From Jaltomata sinuosa (taxonomy: Eukaryota; Streptophyta; Magnoliopsida; Solanales; Solanaceae), in NCBI GenBank assembly GCA_003996215.1, contig QJPP01001531.1, forward strand, positions 434,001 to 498,000: 64,000 nucleotides of DNA. Direction: 5' to 3'. Of this stretch, positions 57,356 to 64,000 are shown in pieces (position 1 is the first letter of the stretch; every line of letters starts with the position of its first letter). The notes under the pieces are model-generated. The model saw only the letters and a list, made by a program, of their open reading frames with translations. It was not told where the DNA came from and ran no database searches. Both the position numbers and the translations under genes were made by a program.

Positions 57356-60300
57356 TTAAAGTGGTGTATCATTGGTGGATATTAACATGTTCAATTGTGA
57401 AGTGTATTTTAGAGAATTAATTGAGGGCTAGTGATATCGATTGACACCAAGGCAACTGAATCGAAATTGGGATGATAAACTTGTGGATAAAAAGATTTTT
57501 CAGCAGGTATGCTTGTTTGGAATCATCTGAAAATGTATATGGGAATGTCTATGCAGTGATTGATTGTTTTATAGAACTAGACCAGTGCATAGGTGGTTTG
57601 AGGTATCATATCGATGAAAAGATCAACCTTGTGGGATTACAAGGGCTATCGGTCAAAATTTAGTGAGATGACTTTGTGATGGATTGTACGTGTGATATGA
57701 CTGATTTAGGAGGGTTTTCGCTTAAAAGATTCTAGTAAGGTAGGGAAGACTTTCAGGTGTCCAGGGTTTGAAGTTTGTTACTAATTTGGTGATTGACTTG
57801 GTGTATATGGAAATTCTTATAGTGTTTTAAAACACTCCTCGAGTATACTTGAAGTAATTTAAATATACAACGGTAACAGTGATTAGAAATGGAATATGAC
57901 ATTTGGAAAATAAAATGAGTTATCTATTTTGATTTCAAAGGATAAGGATTCATCTTTAGGAAGTGAGACTTGGGTTTAGAACAACATGTTTACTTAGGTC
58001 TTGATCAGGTTATGGTAATACTATCACGGGTTTTTTAGATGGATTGTAAACTACTGAGTATGCTTGGAGAAAGAAGTCGACAAACATTTGGATCAGGTGT
58101 TGTGATAATTTCCATGGTGGTTTGAGTTTGGTAACTAGTAAGGTTCAGATTTCAAATGACGGATGTGATTAGATCGATGGGAAAATTATTGGTGGTGTAT
58201 GATTTTATAGCATCCATAAGGGAATAGGTTGATATTGACTGATACGGAAAGTTGTCAACATGATTTGGATCAGAATTCGGGCTATCCATGGTAAGGCTAC
58301 AATTGTGGTACTAGATTGTGTTGGTGTATAGATTGGTAAGATTAGAACTTTTGAGAATGTCGGTTATAGAGGGCTTGGAGGGACTTGTGCATAGAAAAGC
58401 ACATCGATTGCATAATTTATTATTTTGGGATGTTAAAGGGTATAATGAAGTATTTCACTCAATGATTTTGATTCAGAGCATAAGGTAATATGCCATGGGC
58501 CTTGTGTTTAATAATACTGAATGGTAAATGAGTTAAAGAAAAGAATAATGGGCTCTTATTTTAGGGAATTAGAGGTATTCAGAGTTATATGAAATTCTAT
58601 CAGCATTGCATGACCGATATAAGTTGAGAAATGTGAGATATTATATATGGATCCTTGGTGCAGAGTTGAAGGTTTGTGTGGATTTAGCCTTTGATTTTAA
58701 AATTGACAGCACGAGTTGGAACATTTGTTAGTGAAAGTTGGAGTGGTTTTGGCATAAACTTATGAAGGACTTAGTAGTGGCTCTTCTGTAGATTTGGTGT
58801 TGGTTTTGGTGACAATCAATGATATGTGGGTGATTTTTCATTTCTATGTTGGATTAGATTGTTGGTATTTCGTCAGGTGGCTTGCATGTGTATTATCAGA
58901 AAGACTTACAATTCTAAGGGTGTTCGGCTCGATTTTCCGTATAGAAATATGGGTGTCATTCTTCTTCTCTTGATAACCTAGTTCATGTTCTTGATAGTGT
59001 GGCAATTTTCTGAAGCTGTTTGGAAGGGGAAGGCACACGAGTGACAGTTCATGCTTGTAGTTTGGCCCCGAGGTAGGTTACAGTTTACCTTTTAGACTGA
59101 GTTTAGTTAGATAGTATATATTTATATATTACTGGAATGCTAAGTAGGATTTTAAATAGACTTAGGCTTAAATCCTGTTTATCATGTTCATTGGCCATTT
59201 CGGGTTTTTAGCCTAGAACTATTTGTTATCCTTAGCCTAGGAGCTTGCTTCTTCTATGTGACTAGTATAATATCCTTAGCATGCTTTTAGGAGGCTTTAG
59301 AGGTAGAATAGAGTTTTCCCATTGGTTTTCACTTTTATTTCTGCTTTACCGCTTTATTTTATCATTGTGTGTAACTGTGGGCCCAAGGCCATGGCTAGGA
59401 TTTGGACGGAGTTTCAGGTCAGTTTTTTTGGTTTGGAGGGTATTCTTTCCCTATTTGATCTTATGGTGTGGTTTTTCCTCTGTTTGTGAACATTCATACT
59501 CATATCGCATGGCATATCATTGGCACAACAAGGAAACGATTTTCAAAGGTTTTTGGTTTGAAAAGAGGCTCTATTGCTGTTGTAATGATTTTTTGGACTA
59601 AATTGAGCTATTTTGAGTATCACCTTGGTTTTTAGAAGGACATGAGGAAATACTATTTTTAGCATATGTATATATATTTATAGTCCGATATGGTATTCCG
59701 GACCTCCGATGCATTATTCTGGGTATTTTACTATTTCACATATACATATGCATAGTCCGATGCAGTATTTCGGGTGCCCAATATGGTATACCGGGTTTAT
59801 ATTATATTACATTCATACATGCATCATCGTGCACCGCATTGCATTTTCTTTGGCATGTGGATTGACTCTTGTTGGCCTGATGTTGTTTTCCTTCCCTTTC
59901 TCTTTGGTTTATTGGCATGTCTTCGGATTTATAACTAGAATTAGGTGGATCCCTGTATAGTTAGATGCTTTTCTACGATCTATTTATATATATTGTCTTT
60001 CTGCGGTAAGTCGTCCTATGATGCCTACTGAGTACTCATTGCCTTGGTACTCATACTACACTCTACATATCCTTTTTGATGTAACACCTAGTATGAGTCA
60101 CCATCGTTGATCTCCTGTTGTTCGAGGCCCGTTGTTGTTTGGATCGTGGTGAGCTCCCAGCATTTTGGAGACTTTACATGCTTTCTATCTTGTCCATCTT
60201 TCTATATTTTGTATTTTGGATAGACAACATCTATTGTATAGCTACTCCTTACTTTAGTCGCTCTTGTACTAGTGACCCCAGGTCTGGGTGGGTTCTCGTG

Positions 60301-60503
60301 TTGTTTTGTCTTTTTGGTCACTTTAGGGCCTTTTTATGTATATTTTTTACGATGGTATATACATGTTATTGGCCCTATCTTTTTGTTATATCTTCTGCTT
60401 TTCTTTAGTTTAGTTATTATTTATATCTTTCGCAGGTTTGGGTTAGGCTTGTCTGCTGGAGGGTTATACAGACGCCATCATGACCCAGTTTTAGGCCGTG
60501 ACA
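57356..60503 (+). repeat. Element J 5' LTR, at least the right-hand 1.5 kb
   Basis: From about 59041 the sequence follows the B/H LTR (GAGGTAGGTTACAGTTTACC; CGTCCTATGATGCCTACTGAGTA; GGTGAGCTCCCAG) and ends GGCCGTGACA at 60503. The part 57356-59040 has no coding region or known motif. It may be more LTR of J interrupted by H, since H ends exactly at 57355, or other sequence. The ORFs here are short and unconserved. Confidence 0.6.
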
Positions 60504-60506
60504 GAG

Positions 60507-60518
60507 TGCTATTAGAGC
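60507..60518 (+). other. Element J primer binding site, degenerate
   Basis: TGCTATTAGAGC, two mismatches to the tRNA-Met site, three bases after the LTR end; followed by a B-type leader (GTATCTAGTAGAGTCTCGTGG). Confidence 0.7.
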
Positions 60519-60712
60519 ACTTGGTTCACCGGTCTCGCAAGTACAAGATCAAGGTATCTAGTAGAGTCTCGTGGATCGATGCAATAACGTCCGTATCTAA
60601 TCTACGAGAGGCTATAGGACATTCTCTAGGAAAGACTTTGTTTTGTTTGATTCTTTTTCGTGCTTAATTGATTTGGTCAACTTCTAAGTATCTTTGTTTC
60701 ACTCATTTTCAG

Positions 60713-62046
60713 ATGGTTCGGATGAGATCTTTAGTAGGTGAAAATGAGGCCCTTAGCCATGTAGTTAGAGCCCCGGCTGGGGGATGGGGAAGAGGTTGAC
60801 CCATAGGTCGAGGTAGGGCACTGGCTGTTGTACCAGCCCAATATCAGTCTAGAGTACCCGTCACCAGAGCCTGAGGTTAGAGTGGATGAAGTTCAGTATG
60901 AGCCAGAGCATGTGGGGCCATCCCAACATCCGATAGGTTTTGTGGCTACTCCAGTATTGTAAGATACCTTGGTTCGATTGTTGGGGTTTCTTAAAGGTAT
61001 GACTCAACCAACAGCTTCGTCGAGCACCCTGATTGGTTCCCAGGTTTGAGGTGAGGTTCAGACATCAGCCCAGGCAGTCGCACAGGGTTCAAAAGCATAG
61101 CCTGCTACTGCAGCTTTTAGATTAGAGGTACTACTGGTTCCTACAGTTGCTCTACCTACTATACCATAACGGTTATGTCTTTTGAGTAGCATAAGATGCT
61201 GGGTAGGTTCTTGAGATTGGGTCCTCCGAGGTTTCTGGGTGCTGCTACGGAGGATGCATATGAGTTTCTGTAGCTGTAGGGAGAGGTTACATAATTTGGG
61301 GTAAGTTGAGTCTCATGGAGAAAATTACACCTCGTTTCAACTGGATGGTCCAGTGAAGTAGTGGTGGAGGTCATATGTTGGTTGCAGACCAGCCGGGACA
61401 CCTCCATTTACTTGGGATCAGTTCTCCGCAGCTTTTCTGGAGAAGTATGTACCGCGTAGCATGAGGGAGCGTATGATGGATTAGTTTGCTGGGTTAGAGC
61501 AGGTCTCCATGACTGTGTCAGAGTACGAGGTTTGGTTCCATCAGTGGTCACGACATTACACTATGATTCTTCCCACCGAGCACGAGAGGGTACGCTGTTT
61601 CATTCGAGGTATGACTCTACATATTTTCTTGGCTACAGAGGGTATGGTAGCATCGAGTGAGTCATTTTTGGATGTAGTGGATCATGCCCATACTATTGAG
61701 GGTGTTCTTTGCGAGGCCCTAGGGGGGCAGCGATAAAAAACCCACTATCAGGGCAGTTTCAGCGGTTCAAAGGGCCGTGGTAGAGGCTACTATTATAGTG
61801 GTCAGCATCACTAGCATTTCTAGCTGAGCAGGCCTGTTCAGGCGACATTACAGACTGTTGAGGATCAGAGTAGCCAGAGTCTCATTCCTGCTCCCCGAGG
61901 TGGTCATTTAGGGTCTACAGGCCTTGGTGGTCATTCTAATTCGGCCGGGTCTTCACAGCGAAGTACATTTGGTTGGGGTTGTTATAAGTGTGGAAAGATT
62001 GGCCACTTTGCTAGAGAGTGCCAATCGGTGAAGCATCCTAGGAGAC
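60713..62046 (+). pseudogene. Element J gag pseudogene
   Basis: ATG at 60713 (MVRMRSLVGENEA) with TGA soon after (about 60799). Words of the B-type capsid (LGRFLRLGPPRFLGAA near 61200; MTVSEYEVWFHQWSRHYTMI at 61509-61568) lie in different frames. The zinc knuckle at 61980-62021 (CYKCGKIGHFAREC) is the only fully intact CCHC knuckle among the B, H and J copies. Confidence 0.82.
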
Positions 62047-62506
62047 ATGATCAGTTGGTTCAGGCCCCCCAGTGCTCCAGTACCTAAAACTAGAGGTAGT
62101 TCACAAGGTAGTACGGGTGGTCCCCAAGGTACTAGAGGTGGTCCTCAGTCCGGTAGGTCAGGTGGTCATGGCGGTCAGGGCCACATGTATGCAGTTTTAG
62201 GCTGGAGAGAGGTCGAGGCTTTAGATGTTGTGATCACAGGTATGATCTCCATTTGTCATCAGTCTGCTTCTGCTTTGTTTGATCCGGGGTCTACATTCTC
62301 ATATGTATCTTCTTATTATGCTACTCATTTGGGGTCTGCTTGTGAGTCCTTGCCTATGCCTTTGTGTGTATCTAACCCAGTAAGTGATTCTCGATTGGTG
62401 AATCAGGTGTATCGGGCTTGTGTTGTGACTATCTTCGGGTATGACCTGTGGGTAGACTTGGTTATCCTTGATATGGTCGATTTTGATGTTATTTTGGGCA
62501 TGGATA
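62047..62506 (+). pseudogene. Element J protease, cut by element K
   Basis: FDPGSTFSYVSSYYATHLG near 62278-62335 is the active-site region, with DPG as in B and H. The domain ends at VDFDVILGMD (about 62480-62506), where B continues with WLSP; here Athila-like LTR sequence follows. RT and everything behind it would lie beyond the window. Confidence 0.85.
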
Positions 62507-63841
62507 TGGACCCAAAAAGAGCCAAAAAGGAGCTAAGTGTGAAGAGTTGAGAAAAGATGGAGAATCTGCTGAGAGGTGCGGTGGTTGTGTGACACGCACA
62601 AGTCGAGGTGCGGTTCGCATCTCCTCCGCATGAAGCTGCAAAGATGACTAAAGATTCTGCTAAGGAGCGCGGTCGCCATGCGATGCGCACATCTCACGGT
62701 GTGAAATGCACCACCTTCGCATAAAGCCTACTTAATCGGCTAAAGTCACTGGTAACCTGAAGCAGGTGTGCGATGCGCACACTGGGATGTGAAAACCACA
62801 CACCGCGTCGCACACCACCCAAAGGGTAATTTTGTCCTAAATTTATGTGACAATTTGGGAACATAAAAAAGGCAATTTTAGGCTTGTTTTGTATATACAA
62901 TTTTTAGCAGAGAATTTTAAGAGAGAAGTTGGAGATACTTTTGGCTTGTAAACACTTTTCTCCATCTCCATTTGGAGAGGGTTTTCAATCCAATCCTTTG
63001 GTTAACAAATTGTGTACCTAATTTGACTCTAGAGCTTGAGAATCAACAACAATGGATGGGAATTTGATTTACCCAGCTGGTATATCTTCTCCCCTTCTAT
63101 GAGTGGCTAATTTTTCTTGTCTAGGGGTGTATTGATGATAGGTTCTTAACAAAGGGTTATGGGTGTTGCTAATTCGCTTTTATAATTGCTTATTTTATAA
63201 TTTGTGGTTGCAAACATGAATTTACCTTACTTGGATATATAATTGCTTGAGAGAGAATTTTATTGTTGTGGATGTGAAATTGCTAGTGGGTACTTGGGAA
63301 TCCACTTAGATTGGAGGCTAGACATAGCTTCAATTGCAGAATCTCCCATGTAAGGGTCTGAGCTAGATATAGGATGACCTCCCCAAGAAAATGTTTGTTG
63401 GTTATTTAGCACAACGAATGATGTTCTAACCAAAATAATCAGATATGTGGATGTTGATTGAGAGATAGCATTCCACACTTATGACCAATGCTACCTATGT
63501 CAATAGGTGAGAATTTAAGTGAATTAGTGACTATCCTATCCTATAGCGAATGCCCCATCGGAAATGCACCCCTAGTCATCTAGTCCTTATTGGTACACCT
63601 ATCTCGATTTTATACTTTTATTGAATTGAGTTAGTAGTGACAACTTTCCCAATTCCCCTATTTTATTGTTTGGTTTTGTTGAACAATTACTCTCTCTTTG
63701 AAATCGCTTCGCACAATCTCTAACGAGCAAAATCAGTTACCTTGGGTACGAGCCCAACATCCATTGGGTTTATAAATTTTGTTTTGACTATGCAATCGTT
63801 GTGACATCCTACTTGGAGAGCCACGATTTGAGCGTTTATCA
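62507..63841 (+). repeat. Element K 5' LTR, Athila-like
   Basis: Its left border is set by the break in J protease (TGGACCCAAAAAG at 62507), its right border by TTATCA before the primer site. Length 1335 bp, within the usual Athila range. TATA-like GTATATACAA at 62891-62900. Cassette at 62560-62820. The exact left base is uncertain by a few positions. Confidence 0.72.
62560..62820. repeat. LTR word-repeat cassette of element K
   Basis: Variants of GTGCGATGCGCAC and its halves (for example GTGTGC-GATGC-GCACAC at 62766-62782; GGTCGCCATGCGATGCGCAC at about 62670). It lies about 70 bp before the TATA-like box. Same design as in the chromovirus LTRs, although Athila is a different lineage. Confidence 0.7.
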
Positions 63842-63845
63842 AAAA

Positions 63846-63863
63846 TGGCGCCGTTGCCGGGGA
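63846..63863 (+). other. Element K primer binding site
   Basis: TGGCGCCGTTGCCGGGGA, the well known Athila/Tat-type primer site (complementary to the 3' end of tRNA-Asp in Athila), a few bases after the LTR end. Confidence 0.9.
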
Positions 63864-63961
63864 CTTGAGTATTAGCTAGTTTTTGATTGTTGTTGTGAAG
63901 TCAACTTGAGAGTGTTTGTTTTCTCTTACTTTTTGTTGTTGTTGGTTGTGAATTTTCAGGC

Positions 63962-64000
63962 ATGCGTCATTCGAATATAAAGGCAAATACTTCTTATTCG
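63962..64000 (+). CDS. Possible gag start of element K (partial)
   Basis: ATG at 63962 opens a frame of 13 codons (MRHSNIKANTSYS) to the window edge. In Athila elements gag begins shortly after the primer site, which fits. Too short to be sure. Confidence 0.3.
   Translation, partial: MRHSNIKANTSYS

Larger units (their letters stand above)
62507..64000 (+). mobile_element. Element K: 5' end of an Athila-like element
   Basis: LTR, then the primer site typical of Athila/Tat elements, then the beginning of the interior. Inserted into J protease. The window ends 160 bp after the LTR. Confidence 0.8.

Overview
This window looks like plant heterochromatin. I see no host gene: essentially all 64 kb is nested LTR retrotransposons, mostly Ty3/gypsy chromoviruses of the Tekay/Del type (PR-RT-RNaseH-INT with a C-terminal chromodomain, and an initiator tRNA-Met primer site TGGTATCAGAGC). 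There are also fragments of Tat/Ogre-like and Athila-like elements. A roughly 30-bp tandem repeat at the left edge resembles a repeat I associate with Solanaceae, so I lean to a nightshade (Solanum/Capsicum-like), but the family is inferred, not proven. Elements are labelled A-K here for convenience (there is no element I).

Layout. 1-608: AT-rich sequence and a tandem repeat lying inside or next to the 5' LTR of A. 609-9632 (+): element A, a decayed chromovirus whose integrase is split by a 1.45-kb inverted LTR segment with a 420-bp duplication on either side. 9633-27470 (-): element C, a relative of A, with element B (10223-21801, +) nested in its integrase; B has both LTRs and a perfect 5-bp target duplication (ATTTT). 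27471-31429 (-): element D, which has A/C-type ends but a 2.9-kb non-coding interior; C sits in its 3' LTR. 31430-38580 (-): element G, a long LTR plus a 3' untranslated region with a 1.6-kb tandem duplication and two minisatellites, probably Tat/Ogre-like. 38585-39430: LTR end and leader of F. 39432-47007 (+): element E, an A/C-type chromovirus. 47008-57355 (+): element H, an old relative of B. 57356-62506 (+): element J, LTR plus gag and protease. 62507-64000 (+): element K, an Athila-like LTR, primer site and start of the internal region, inserted in the protease of J.

No element here looks able to move by itself: each gag-pol has stops, frameshifts or lost catalytic residues. Many stops are CAG-to-TAG changes, as expected from deamination of CHG-methylated cytosine, and some stops recur at the same codon in different elements. 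The three observations I find most interesting are: (1) the large, nearly identical inverted repeat inside A, which could be transcribed into a long hairpin; (2) a GC-rich cassette of short inverted or direct repeats just upstream of the presumed core promoter in seven LTRs of at least two lineages, with different repeat words in nearly every element; (3) the 35-bp/70-bp minisatellites arising in the 3' untranslated region of G.
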